Source of the DNA: Corella eumyota | Taxonomy: Eukaryota; Chordata; Ascidiacea; Phlebobranchia; Corellidae | Length of the DNA stretch: 64,000 nt | Assembly (NCBI GenBank): GCA_963082875.1 | Contig: OY720098.1 | Span: 8,246,001 to 8,310,000 of the forward strand | Reading direction: 5' to 3' | Program-made: the position numbers and the translations under genes | In this document: positions 24,054-39,000 of the stretch, one piece after another | Position numbering within the stretch: position 1 is the stretch's first letter | How the letters are laid out: the number at the start of each line of letters is the position of its first letter | The notes under the pieces: model-generated | The model's database searches: none | What the model was told of the DNA's origin: nothing | Seen by the model: only the letters and a program-made list of their open reading frames with translations

Positions 24054-27000
24054 CTGAAATAATAAAAAATAAAATTTTTAATTTAAATTCGAGTTATTTA
24101 ATTAAATGTTTATAACAGTTTGAAATTAATCCTACTAAGAGAAAGTCCACTTGAGTGTGGTCAAATATACATGAATAAAAAAACGTGACGCGCTGTCGAA
24201 TCGATATACAATCAAGTCATGATTGTTTCAGGTTTACACGTACACAAACATTACAAAAGCACAAAGATAGGCGGCATGGTGCAATATAAACATTGGCACC
24301 AATTAAAATTAAGCTATGTAGCAACAGAGTAGAGTGTATGTTATGCACACAAGTGCTCTGAATCAGTAACAATAATCACATTGCCCAGTTCTCAACAAAG
24401 TTTTGGTATTACGTCACTAGAAGTTAAATAAACATGGGGTTTTAGTACTTGTTGCGCTACATTTTGATACCAACTTGCCGGTGTTAGTTACATTCCAATC
24501 TACAACCCGGAAAAAAACGTAAAAAAAACAAATAGGAAAATAATAACTATCCAATAATACGAAGCTAATAAGGAATAAAAACTACCCATGTAATTTAACA
24601 CGCACTTTTTAAGCCTACCAACAACTGAATATACGGTTAATGATAATACATCACATTTTGGAAGTGCGCAAGACACAAATCCTGTTTTATATACTGAGGT
24701 AATAACGACTTGATGCGACTAGGAGGTCTTACTGGTATTAACCCGCAGTAAAACGTATACAAACTTTAAGACATAAACAATAAATAAATGCTGGATTATA
24801 GAGGGCATTTAACATAATGTTAATAGTAGGCTAATTATACTAATTAAACTTTTGGTATAGGTAAATGTTAAGTAGGTCGATCTATCAATTTAACATGTCG
24901 TACTTGCACTTGGTCAGTAACGGCGCCAGAAGCAATTTAAATGTTAGGTTAAATAAGTTGAAATGTATCTTCAAACGGTCAGTTTTGCGACAATGTTTTA
25001 TTAATAGGATGATAATAGTAACAATTGGCAGGGGTCAGGCTTATGGAAATATTATACATTAATCACGGGTCATTGTGCAAACAATTTGCGGACGTTTAAA
25101 GTGGACATCTTATGTCAGAACGCCACGCGATGTTGTTGTATATCAGGTCAGAAAACCTAACCTGGTCGATGTAAAGTCACGTGACTTATCTTTTAAGTTT
25201 TTGTGACTTAATATTCCGAAGTATTGTGCAATTAATTTTAACGGAATTTTGATTTAATGTGTCTTATTTAGCTTAAAAAACGTAACAGATATTTAAAATT
25301 TGTTGAATTACCTTCGTTGTTGTTGTTGTGGATATTGACGTTGTTGTTGTTATTGTTGTTGTTGTTTGTTACTGTATGGGGTTTCGAAACTGTAGGTTTG
25401 TTCAAATTAATGCTGGGTTCTGGCCTTTTAATAACAACCGGTGGTCGTACTGAAGGTTTCACTACAGCTGGATTTTTGGGTTTTGAGTCTAAAACATAAA
25501 AAAAAAATTGAAGACATCGACACGATTACTGACAAAAGTTTCTATTTAGTTCCATAGCAATGGATTAATGGACCACCTATCTCAAATCAGTCAAAACAAA
25601 TCAAATTTAAAATCCAGCATTAAAGAATATGTTTGTTTATCGGAAAAATGACGATCGAATTATAACGGCACGATGCTGTGTTTTCACATCACCGGGTAAG
25701 GTGTATTAAGCCTCATTTATTTATAATACCACACACATTATACGGCCTCAGACCGGAGGAGAGGCGAAAATTGTCTATTACTGAGGATTAGCTTTTGAAT
25801 ACAAGCGTTATGGATTAGAAAGGTCAAGCAACTAAGTTCAATGTACACCTGCATGTTAAACTCGAGATATGTATTTAGTTGTAAACTTGAAAAACATCAC
25901 TATCCTCTTATACTTAATTATCATACAATATATTTTACCGATAGAGCATTTTTCCGAAAACAAATTCAATAAAGCTTTTTAGGAAAATTGTGGGTCAAAA
26001 AAGTTCTTCATTACCAAATTATAGTACATCATTAACGGCGATGCCTGTATACTGTAAGCACATGCATAATTTACATTTAGCGAAACAGAAAAATCGTAAC
26101 TGTAGCTAAGCTTGATTGATGATGGCGTTGATGACTTTCTTAATAGTGGAGCTTACAAAAAACGTTAAAAATATAAACCTCAGCAGGTGTTATTAATCGG
26201 CGTAAGCTTTCAGTAATCAAGCCGATTTGTACGCGTACATTCTCGGCAAGGTAAAAATCTCCCACTAAGAACCTAGTTTAATTTATAGTGACGTCACTGA
26301 AATGGCAACATAGCTGTTGCTAACGCTTTAATGTAATAAACACAAATGTTTAAATTTCACAGGTGCAGTACATGATTTAATAAGGATTCAATGATTAATA
26401 TTTAAGAATTTGAACACCTGTAAAAAACCTTCAAGTGCTACTTGTTTATTTACATATCATTCGGCTATGCTGACGTAATCGCAACATGTTAAACCTTCTA
26501 ACTTAAAACGTGTAAATATTAATAAATAAACAAAGTGAGAGATTAAAAATTAAATTTGCGGCTAAATGAGAAAATTTTAAAACAAAAAATTTAGGTTTCT
26601 CTATCGGTGTGAACTTGTTTAATTATTCATAATAAAATCTATGCCAAGTTTAAAGAAATGAGTAATATTACCGTTTTGCCAAATATCAATCAATGCTTCA
26701 TCGAAATCAAATATTGTTTAACATAACAATAGTTCGGGGCTATTTTTGGCAAATGCGATAATGCAAGGGTATACATTTCACGTTTTTCCATGCATTTTAA
26801 ATGCAATCTCGCGATGGGCGTCAATTTTAAAGGCAAGAGCGCAAAAATACGTCAATAATCGCAGTTACAAATGGTCCGGCCGATAAGATAGTTGAATTCG
26901 GCATGCCGTTTCAGCTGATTGTTTGGATAGTAACTTAGCGATTTCGCCTTGTATAGACCGCAAATCGGCCGACTGTTAGACTGGGTGTCGTCAGCTCGGC

Positions 27001-30000
27001 GCATGACTGTAAATTTGGCGGAGAAATCCACGCTCCATTTGCCGATTAAACCCATGATAATAGTACGAAGTGACAGACAACATGGCCTAAATGAGGCGGA
27101 GAAGTTTTTAACCTTTTTTAAGTTAACAGCAACCCAGGTAATACCTTTATCGTGTAATATTAAAACCTAATCAATTCCGCAAAAATCAAAGATCTAAGGA
27201 AGATCACATTGGAACAACAAACTACTTGTCAGTTTGTGTATTTTCATTACAGCAGTCAAAAGACAGTCGAGACTAAACTACCAAGAATGGCAAACCAAAA
27301 TGCCTTTCGGCGTTAATCAATTTGCCACTAAGATCTAATCCAACACCTGTTTACCCCCCTAACTCCTGGGTACCACTATCTGATAACAATGATGACGTGT
27401 TTTCATGTGCCTAATGACCCAGCAATGACTTTAATAAAAACAAAATTCGCATCCATGGAAAAACTGCATTTTTTTAGGGCCAGGCGTCTCGCTATAATCG
27501 ATGCTAGATCAACAAGCAAGCTGTTTACCCCTAGCCTTTGGCCCTTTGTTCCCCGAGATAATGACCCGTCATAAACGCATGGGACGCACTGTCACTCGAT
27601 ATCCGTTCGCACACAAAGTTTCTTTTTTTATTTTCCAAATGTCGCAGTTGACACCGCACAAAAGGCACGTTCAGACTTAGAAGAGAAACATCCACGGTAT
27701 TTATTTGTCCCTGTATCTAATCTTAACTCGATCTCCCATCTTCAGGTTATAGATGGGAATGGTTATTCAGCATCACTCAAACTTTCACGTGCAGGTTTAA
27801 TGTAGGCCCAGACCTTATTTTAACAACCACATCAATACCGTTAGCCTTGTAAGTTTTAGGTTACACAAACACACAACCCAACTGACGGATAAACAAGTTT
27901 ATCCAAAAGATAACATTTTGAAATTGCTGAAACGACCTTTAAAAGCGTTTTAAAGACGATTTTTTATCTTGTCTGAAAAAAACTAAGAGGCAATCGAATT
28001 GATAATCGTGCATAGCGATCTTTAAATTTATGTAATTATTCGTTTTAAAAACTTCCCCAGTTTAAAATCTAGTAAGCGTATAAGATAAAATTTTAACTAA
28101 TGATATTTTTATCAAAAATCTTCGAAGCAACTAAAGATTTTTAAATTATGGCCTTTTAATAAAGGTGTCATTTGATAACATATGCGGTTGTAAGTTTAGA
28201 AAATAATTCTAAATATAAAGTGACAAAAATTATCCTTATATTTTGTTTTTCGCATTTTTTTTTACCAAAACTGACATTTGAGTTTTTATTTTATCGATGT
28301 GTTTAAAGTATTTGTGACTTATGTTCCACAAATGTTCGTCATCATGTATTGATTCTAGCTTAGTTTGGAGGCTAAATAGAGACTGCAAAAGTGCATTAAA
28401 AACCACATTTTTCCGGGAAGTTCACTATATGTAGTTCGCCCTTTCTGATCGAAGTGTTAAATTTACAGAAATGTTAAAACTTGAATAAAAAAACAGTTGA
28501 AAACATAATTTTTGTAAAAATAAATAAAATTCTTCCATTCTTCTATTTCCATGCTTAACACAACTTGGCGTTTTGAAAAATCCCAACTGCGATTTATTTT
28601 TAATATGTTTACAGCATCCGATGCAAATCAATTAAGATAACATTACCGGGTTATAAGATCAATTTATATTAAAAAGTAAATTTAGGTTTCATGCTTTTTA
28701 AGCCATCGTTTGTCAATTGTCGTAGTTAGGGGGGCATTGCTTAAAAACAAGGTTTGCCAATTAAAGTGCTAAAAATTATGCCGCAAAATTTAATTGTGTC
28801 ACGGCCACTCAATAATGATTTGACACATTACATTGTTTCGCGCATGGTGTACTCTAACTACAATTTCAAAATCCAGTTACGCGAGACCAAGTGCTTCTAA
28901 TGACTCACAAAGAGGACTAAAACAACCAAGATGTTCAACAAAAAAGCAACCGAAGCAATTTTAAATATGATACAAAACGTGACGAAATGGCTTCGTTATT
29001 TACAAGTCGAAGAATAGCTGTGAACATCTGCGGTTATTTTTTGTTTATTTCATTATAGACCCCGCTGTATAAACGACAAAGTTATGTTACCGTGGCAAGG
29101 TAGTTAGGGGTCAAACCGCATCGCTAAAGTCGTAGCAAGCAAGGAAACCAACCCAAATACTTCTCAGTCTGTTGTATATTTTCTTTTCGCGGTAAATAAT
29201 ATTTATAACTCAAAGTGATAAGATTATGAAATTTCGAATTAAAATGAAATCATTGTTAATGTTTTGTTTCCTTTATTCGCTTATCATGACTTTTTATAGA
29301 ATCATGACGTCATAACTTGTTCATCATGTGGTGAAACGTAAGATTAATAATAGGTGAAACATGACCAATTTTATGGTCCGAATCCTGAGGTTTGAATTGC
29401 TTAGCAACATTCTATGAAAAAACATGACGTCACCATGACGTCAATTACACATGGCGTGTCGCTAAAGAAGAGGTGTCGTTTAACACTATGCGTGTAACCA
29501 TAAAAAGCCGGGTAAGCGAAAAGCAAATACTTCGATTAAAACGTGTAAGACGAGAATGGGACAAGACGGTCCCCGCCAAAGCTTTGCTCCCAATAGACAA
29601 AACAAGTCAAGGTTTCTATGTAACTTGATCTTGAATCGGTGGAACTGTCACCGCACAACAACCACAAGCGCAGAGTACAGCGGAATTTGGGTTCTAAAGA
29701 AAGATATTTCAGAAAGCTCGACCTCTGTAAAGCTCTGCATTTAAACCGTCCCACGTCTAATACGAACGATTATTATCGGATAATGGAACCAACGCACTTG
29801 GTAAGGGAACCCCGCATATACGTAACTAGCCAGGTGCAAGATATCAAACCCTCCCAAACCGCGGACCAAGGAGCTTATGTGACAGAGCAAATGCAAAAAC
29901 TGTTAAAATTTGCTACGTTGGGTGGTGTACTTCTTAAAAATGTAGCAAATAAAAATCCATTTGCAAAGTACAGTAACACCCAAGTGACCGCTTTATACTT

Positions 30001-33000
30001 CCATTAGGTTTTCAATGACAGAAACACGTAGTGGAATGCTCCAAATCTCACGGACGACTGCGTTAAAAATCACGTGACGACAGGTCACCTTAAAAAAGTT
30101 ATTCTGAGCACGTCCGCGCAAACACGAGAATTGTTTTGAAATTATAGATAGTCAAAAGCTGGCAAATTTAAAACACGCTGCACCCTCATTAATCTTCGTG
30201 AACGAATCTCTTAGGTGACGTCAAAATATTACCTATCTAGCCCACTCGTCACAGTTCTCGCAAAGTAAAAATTTCAACAAAGCAGTTAGCCCGTGACGAT
30301 GGAATTTGATCATACGAAGTCGCAATGTAAAACTAATTTCAAAATTTTACATCACTTAAGCAGAGTGACGTGATTTAACGAGCATTAGCTCTTCAATTGT
30401 GAATTCACTGTTGTGATACGCTAACAAGTAATGACAGCGCATTATTGCGCTAATGGTCAGGTCTTAGTCTGAAAAGTATTGTTGCTACCGGACGTACAGT
30501 GTTCCCAGGTGGCAAATTACCACGAAACCGACACTTGTACTTGAAGTATGTCGACTATTGCTGGATTGCGTTTCAAAGATATTATTGAAGCTAATTTTCG
30601 CTTTGCGCGATCAATGTCATTAAAAAAACACACACGCACAAATATTTTGTGTCCCCAGCTTCGCCCATATATAGAAATGTTTATTGAACAAAAAGGGGTA
30701 ACACATACGGTTTCCTTATCAAATATCTTCAGTTTTATTGCTTTTTTTAATAAGCTTTAATAGCTGTGATGCGCTGTAATTGGGGCTATAGGACTAGATT
30801 GCTAACAACTTGAAAAGACGAAAGGATTCGCACGTATAAGCAAACATCAAAGTGGCAAATGAAGATTTACGAGAGGTTTCGTTAAACTTCATAAGTTGAC
30901 CGAACTGTCGACACACCAGAAAAGTTGATAGATGTTATAGGGTATACAGCTTATAAAGAGGTGTGAATCCTGGCCGGTTTACTGCCTCTTAGATTACCTA
31001 AATTGAGGGTAACCTTACCCAGCCACAATGTTGACTTTTTTCTCGGAAAAACTTGCCATTTTGTTTTAAATCCCTGGTCCGACGTTTTGAAAAAATTTAG
31101 GTCGACTGGTCAACCAATTTTAAGACCACGGATATAAAATGCAAACAAGAGGTCAAAGGGGGCACTTAAAAGGTCGACCCCATATACCATTGATACCACT
31201 AACGCATCTATCCGTCTGTCAGCAGCAAGCATTATAATTCGAAAATCGTTACTCTAAAGCTGAGTATATACACTTTGTCTACCATCCCTAAACGCCCCCA
31301 AGAAAAATAAAAAAGCGCCAGACACACAAACATGTTAGTCACGTGATAAATAAGAGCACAATACACTCCATTGTTTCCAATAGCCTGGATTTGGGCACGA
31401 TTCACTAAACTTGAATGAAATAGAATTAAGGAAAAATGAAATGTAGTAAAATAGCTTTATTTTGGCGCGGCCAGAAGATAGGAAAAACAAAAATATAATG
31501 GTGTATTTATAGTACAAAGGCTTATCAGGAGTTTGTGATTTTAGGCCGATTTAGTCACTTTGAATAAAAGTCAATTTTCGCCGGCTTTGGATACAAAAAT
31601 ATCGACTTTACTGGTTTTTGTACAAACAAGATTAACGTTCAAACGTACATCCAAAATCCTAAACGCAATGACGATTGCCTAAAAGAGCGTTTAGAATTTC
31701 TTTAATTAAAAATCGCTTGCAAAATTTTGCGACGAACCCAAGTCGATAATGTCAACAAAACGCTCCGATCCTACTGCTCTGCTTTACATTATGAGTGAAA
31801 TTTAATCCAACTAAATAGAAGGGGGGTCAAGTACTGATCCCAGCGTAGACAGCGGTCCCAGGAATCTTAAGTCTCTACAAGGGGCCTACCTTTACCCGGA
31901 GAAATGTTTATGCGCACGTTTTAGGGCAAGTGCGTGAATCTATAATCTTGTTTACATGAGAGCTATGGGGTGGCCGATTAACGACCAAACAGTTGACTTT
32001 TAACGATAATCTTAGCGGAGTGAACGTGCAGAAAATAGGTTCAAATATAGACTCTAACCAGTTGGGTGAAAGGTGACCTATAGGAATGTTTGAATATAGT
32101 TTTGGCAATTTTTACCCATGAAGTTACTGTTTGATGTACTAACAACACACCTATATATTCTTTTCACGCATTACTAAAAAAATAACCGAAAATAAAATAA
32201 AAAGGCTTTTTTAACTTGTTTATTATTTAGGCTTTTAGTCGTGGTTTTTATTGTGGACCCAGCATTAGACGATTTCCTATACGTTTTAGCAAGACTTGTC
32301 GCTATAATTAAGCTCCACAAATGACACGGTTTACATGCAAACAAGTATGTATTATGGGACGCGACCTTGTCCCTTGCAATTCTCTATTCAGGTATTCAGA
32401 CAACACAAATATAGACTGTCCCAAAATTACTCAAGTGCTGGTCAAAGCTGCTACGAATTTACCTGGAAAATCTTTTTTTAGACACACAACAAGTTATTTT
32501 CGAGTGGGACTCAACTTTGCTCACTCAAGCGAACAAAAAGTAAATGCTTGCTCGTTCTTGAGAGCTTTTAACTTGACTAAACTTCGGCGGTTAGTTCCGC
32601 TAGGTTTTTAATCAAACTGAAAAACTGTATTTCTTTAAGCGTAAATTATACTTTACTTTAAACGACCATGCATAAACTATGAAGCCTATTACTTTAAAAA
32701 AATTGTGATGGGCATTATTGTCCGGTTACATGTAATAGAGATAGGAAATCTATTAATTACGTTGACAAAATATAATTTAGGAATTCGTTCCGACTTAATC
32801 CATGCTTAGCTGACAGCAAAGATCCGCATTTTAGATTTAGTATCTCTGCCCAGGTTTTACGACGCAGGTTTACAAAACAAAATTATTTTTGGTAATAGGG
32901 CTGGGTTTCAAAATAAAGGCCTATATTGCGAGCTAAAGTCGAGCAGCATTTTATATTGTTTAGGTATTTACAAAACCTAAAGGACAGCGCCTACTTTAAT

Positions 33001-36000
33001 TAAATCAGGCCAAGGCCACATAAAGTCCATATAGTTCATCTACATTAAGCATTTTGCTTGTATTATGTTAAAATCTATGTTTACCTTTTTCGTTGACCGA
33101 CATAGCAAGTTTCATGTTGTATTTCGTACAAACTCCTCCTTGAACTTTATTCATTCCATCTCTCTTACCATCCGATGTAGCTGTAAAATAAAAACAAAGT
33201 TAAACAACTGTACATAAATAATATCAAAAAGTAAAACAACGTTTTAAATAGGTTAAGCTATTTAAAATTTCCTTGAGGTTTGCTATGGATGATTTGTTAT
33301 GGGAACTACTTAACGTGGAGATTGCCTAACGGCATTTTTCCCATGACTGCTGAGTAAAAAAGTTTTTTTTAAGGCGATAAAGTTATCTATCCATCTGTGG
33401 ATTTTAACCGGTGAGTGATTGCTATAAGGTGTCACTGTAACTTAATGGGTTTGGACTCGTGACTGTGTCATACTTTTCGTGAAACTTTGTCCCAAACGGA
33501 AACTGAAATGAATGATTTAGTGTTTCAATCTAAGAAGAAATGTCAAAGTTTTGAAAAAGTGTGAAATTGGATATTAAAAATTTTCAGCTGGATGTATTCG
33601 TTTGTTGAATTTTACTTAAATTTTCTGCTGAAAAAATATTCACGCTAAATTAATTTATTTTAAATGTAAGGGTTTTATCACGCGAAAATTGAATATGTTT
33701 ATAGATTGTTCAGATACTCGGCGACGTTTTAAGCCGTTAGCGAACGTTTATTACCAAAGGCCGTCAAAATGTGGTTTCATACCCGATTACTTGTTCCCGT
33801 CGATATTCGGGAACATAATGTTTTAACGATTTAAGCTCCGTTTCGAATTAATAACCTGAGCTTCACGTCTGCAGTAATTTACCGCATCCACTTATAAAGC
33901 AGTTTCGGACTAATGGGTTCAAATCAAAACCATTGTGGATTAGATCTTGACAGTATTTATCGCCAAACTTCTCTGCCAAAAGATAAAATTTATGATCGTC
34001 AAACCAATACTTCCTATTTCGCACAATTGATGATAACGTTTGCTGTAGAAGAATATAGGTTCTATGTGTTCATGCATGATAGAAATACCATGGCATTAGC
34101 TAGTGATATCACAATGCAGTATTCAGCCTAAAGTTCGGCGTCGACAGACGACATACGAACCTACGGCAAATCACTTTCATGTCCAGCAACTGATGGAGGG
34201 AAATTAGTGACCTTAACGAAAGACGGGGCATAGTTCCATTATGCATGAGCGCCATGCAGCCATTTCTGTATCGCATACAAGGTTTAAACTTAACCAAATC
34301 TCCGATAAATATCTCACGTTAAGCTTGACAGAACAAACAAAGTTTGCAGGACACTAAAATGTTGTTTTAAAAAAGCGTTCTGCGGGTAAGAGGTAAAAAC
34401 AAACAAACAGCGGAATCATGATGGGGCGCTTTTACTTAAACGCAAGCGGGCGTGGTCCTTTTGATTGGAAGCGTTCTGGTCCCGACCCAAAGCGGATTTA
34501 AGGACAAAAGCAAAGCCGCAAATCAATTTGCTTCCGCCGTTGCAAACTAATCGTTTGACGTAAAGAGACACTTTTAATCCCATTACACGTGCTTGTTTAC
34601 CCTGGCCTGGAATTTTTATTAAGTAAAAACAACCAAACGTTGCCAAGTACTCAAAAAACTTTGTAAACCTAGTAAGTGCATTATGTGGCCACACAATCTG
34701 TTTCTTTAACTTGTATAGTTCAGTCTAACCTTTAAAACAAATCTAATATTAATATTTAAAGAAGTGGTCTATGATGAATATTAAAGTAGGTGCATCTTAA
34801 AGTCACACAAGTATGTGGTTACTGGCTTTATTTTAAATTAAAGTTCACAAACTTCTTTTGGACTAAGTTCAATGGCTGTAAGTGCAATTTACAGACAGAC
34901 GCACAAAAAGAAAATTGACTTAAGATAAAATCTCCTCGTTTAGAGATGTCGCATCTTTGTTTCGTATTATCAAGATTCAAGTAATCACATTTAAGTGGCC
35001 ACAATTCGTGTCTATACGATTTCATTAAAACACAGAGGAAGCACTGTGTCGATAATTTAAATCAAATCATTTATAATACAAATTCGGTGTATAAAACAAG
35101 GATAAATTATTTATGAAAGCATGTTTAATGGCGAGATACAAGAACACTGCTTTAAGGGCTACAACATTCCTGTCTATATAAGTATAAGGAAGACCACCCT
35201 TGGTGTATGTTATGAGCAATTGTTTTGACTTATACTCGGTCGTGTGTTATGTGCAAATGCATATTTCGCTCGTCGCGTGAGTAGTGAGATACAGGAGACG
35301 GTTAATTTGAGCGGCGTTACGGGATTATTGCTTCGACTTAACAGAAAGGTCGATACGCTTAGGCAGAGTGCTCGGAAACAACCCGACCACATGATGTATC
35401 ATGTACGTTATTTAAATGCTTTAAAGTACAATTGCATTACCCACAACCAACAGCACAACTTGTTGTGTTCTTATACGGAATATATCAGTGGCTTAATCCT
35501 TACGTTCTTATGTTACAACCGAAGAGTTAACCTCGACGTTAAACTGTTGTGAATCAAATTTCGACATTAATCCACCCACAAAATCTAATTAAACTCTCGG
35601 TAATGTTTTGAAAATGCAAAAATTGCAGTTTTTAAGGTAGACTATTAAGACTATTAAGTCTTATTTTAAGCTTAACAAGAATTTAAATTTCCTGGAAAGC
35701 GATATCGATTATACTTTTTGCGGAGCATATTACACAGTTAAGTGTAAATTTATGTGATTCCTATCTTATAATTCCGCCTCAAATAAGCAGAAAGCCTTAA
35801 AGTTGCCTATTTTAGTTTAGTAGATCGAAAAAATGTGGGTAATTGCATAGTCGTGTACAATGACGTATTAGGGTTTAAGCAAATAATGCGATAATGATTG
35901 AAAAATAAACATTGTGCTTGTAATCAACATTTAATATGGCCAGAATTTGACTAAACCAGATTCAAAAGAAATAATCATGTTAGATTCAAGTGGAATTTCC

Positions 36001-39000
36001 TTTCGCTTCGTAATTATTTTCGCTGGCACAATAAAATGCATTAGAGCGAGAGGTAATTGTTATTTGAGCAATTTGCATTACCAAACGGGTTAACAAAACA
36101 TATACTGGCGCCATTGGTAATAAAATGAGGAAATTGGATCGAAACCGTTTGTTATTTTATCATTAAAAATTCCCATCTTTCGATCTCTTGGTTTTAATCC
36201 CAAATAGCTGATGACTTTTTACTGTTATCATCAGATTAATCAACAAGCAAAATGGCAAGTAATAATTAAATAACACTGCATATATAATGGGTTGTTCTGA
36301 ATCACCTCAAAAATGCAAGTAAAACCGCCTCCTCAACCGCTGTAAGACGACACCCAAAGTTGTAATGCCAAGAGAAGTAATTAGTTGGCGTTTACGTAGG
36401 CTGTACGAGATACAACCAAAGTTTCCGGATTTTTTTGCTTACCAACCAAAACACTACCACAAAAACTTAATAAATGACATGTTTTTAAGTTCTCTTGCTC
36501 GGAATTGCGTTTTAAAGATAATTGATAGCTCTACCTATGATTACATCCACGACTACGTAGAAACTGTAAACAAAAATCGTCATCAGATCAAGGTTACATT
36601 GGTGCATAGTCTTAGAGATAATTCGATCAATCTAATCCGCTGAAATACAATTGTGTTTTGGCGAAATTTTAGACTGTGAATCACTATTGTTATTTTAATG
36701 ATATCATAGATATCTTGTCTAACGCTCGAGTGCCAGTAACTACGTGCGATCGCGGCAAAATAATTCTAATCCAAATCCTCATTTTAATAAATTGTTGTTC
36801 ATGCGCAACTAAACAACACGCGCAGCTATTTTAATCCAAGTAATTCTCTCTCCTCTATTCAAAGTAAATTTAGAACAAGCGCATTTTTAACGCCCAGAAA
36901 AAAATTAACTTTGTTGTTTGAAACTAAAGATTTATTTAAGCGGTTTGGGAGGAAAGCTGCTAATCCTTTGCACACCAAAACGTGTTTGTGTTTTTAACTA
37001 AAGAATTTAGGGGTTACTATATTTCCAAGCCCGGACTGGGGCTCCGTTCAAGTTCCGATTAGGTTTAGAAGAATAGAACGTTGAAAGCATTCCTCTGTCT
37101 GCCCGATGTGATCGACGAGAAAATTGCTCTTTCCAGAAGAGCGAACAGGGCCACAAATTATAGCCGTCAGATATTTGCGCCTTTAATTACAATGGGCTGC
37201 GGAGAAAGGAAGGCTTTCTACTTCTAACACCCGACCATTAAGTTACAATTCATCGCAAATCGTTCTATCCGACTATAGGTTGTATATTATTCATAAGTGA
37301 AACGCCTCCATAGTCGAGAGTCTACAGCCCTTTAGTGTGCCAATTGGCGCTTTTTACACGTAAAAATACACAGATATAATCGACCAAATTCGATCCTGTA
37401 AACAGACATTGTGCATTAGGCGCACTCAATAAGTTTTGAGTGGCAGCCCGTGCAAAACGAGCCTCTATTAGCGGTTAACTACGTGATGGTAGACCGAATC
37501 AGGAATGCAAGCGTGGCCAAGGTACAAACGATTTGAACATCAAAAAAATTAATCATCATGCAGGTGAATCCAAAGCCTAATTCGCTGAGATACTTTAATG
37601 AGCGCGGTGTAGACCTTAAGGATTTCTGAGCCCTGTATTAAGCCAGTGATCAAAATATATAATGTAACCTTATAAGACATTAAAGTATTATTTAAATAAC
37701 CGATAATGCGATTTTCGAACAATAACAAAAGAATCTCTCAGGTTTAAACCTTAAAATTTTAAGCTAAATAATACCTTAATTTACCTTATACAAAAATTAA
37801 ATTAACATTTTTTGCTTAAACTCTATAAAATTCCCAACTAAAAATAGCTATGCACACTTTAAGTTGGAAGAAAAGAACAAATCAAAAACCAAAACAAAAA
37901 TATTTTTCGTTCGTTGAATCGTGTAACTAATTTTGGAGGATCGCGTAAGAAATTAAGGTAAGAACTAATTCGAAAAGAGAAACGTTGCCTTGTTTATAGC
38001 GACTTTGATTTTTTTCACCAGGTTTTAAATAAAAAACGTTTTTTGCGTTCCTGTGGGCCCTAATAAGTCGGGGTATCTTTTCCGGGTGAGCGGCCAACAG
38101 AAAAAAAATTCGATTTTAAAATTAAAAAAAAACGATTTTAAAGGCTGACGTCATTGGCAAATATAAAACTAGACAGTGGAAAGTAGTCGAACGTAAACAA
38201 GGCTGAAAGGATTGTAAATTTTAATAAACCCCGAAAAAAACACGCCCAAAAAGACAAATGTATCGCAAGCCTATCCTACAAACAATAACAATATGTTCAT
38301 TTCGTTACGGCGCGGTAACAAATAAATAGGCGCACCAGTTGAACTGTCAACACAAGATTTATGCTATTGTACTTGATTGTATTGCGTTTAAAAAATAGCC
38401 TTTTTTCGCACTGTTACACACACGAAAATTTGGTATGTAAATTATAAAATTCGAACCATGATTTGAGTGTTATAGTCGTTAACATAAAGGCGTGAGAAAA
38501 CGGTCATTCGATCTTTGCCTAATGTTGAGACCGGTATATATTGGGCCACATCTATAAGCACCGTACTTTTAAAACCTTGCGAGTTGCAAGGTTATGTATC
38601 AAGTCACAGCACAAATTTTCCGTCCCAGCGGATAGTGTTTCGCGAAAACAAGCCAAAAACATCAACTATTTTCACGGAATGCATTCGTTATTGCGCTAAT
38701 AGGGACAACAATGGCATTTTTGGGTTGACTAAAGGGACTAATCTTGTAGAGTTTTAGCTATTAAACAACGTAGTTATACGCCTTCGTTCGCGACCCATGA
38801 CTTCTCGATTTTAGCATCTGTTTTCTAATAACAAAACTTAGCAAAACCACGAGGCTGGGTTAGGCAGAATGGTCGGTTTCGCTACGATGGGCAATAAGCT
38901 AAGGTTACATTTCACCTGATATCAAGAAGCCTTGACAATAAAATCGTTTTTTTATGGTCTAAATGAGGAAACCGTGCAATTATAATTGAGTAACTTTTTT

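Noticed and set aside
25317-25499. Leucine-rich frame on the plus strand
   Set aside because: It is the antisense of the polyasparagine repeat in Efnb exon 4.
29639-30007. 122-codon plus-strand open frame in Efnb intron 3
   Set aside because: No recognisable motif; length is near the chance maximum for six frames of 64 kb at this composition.
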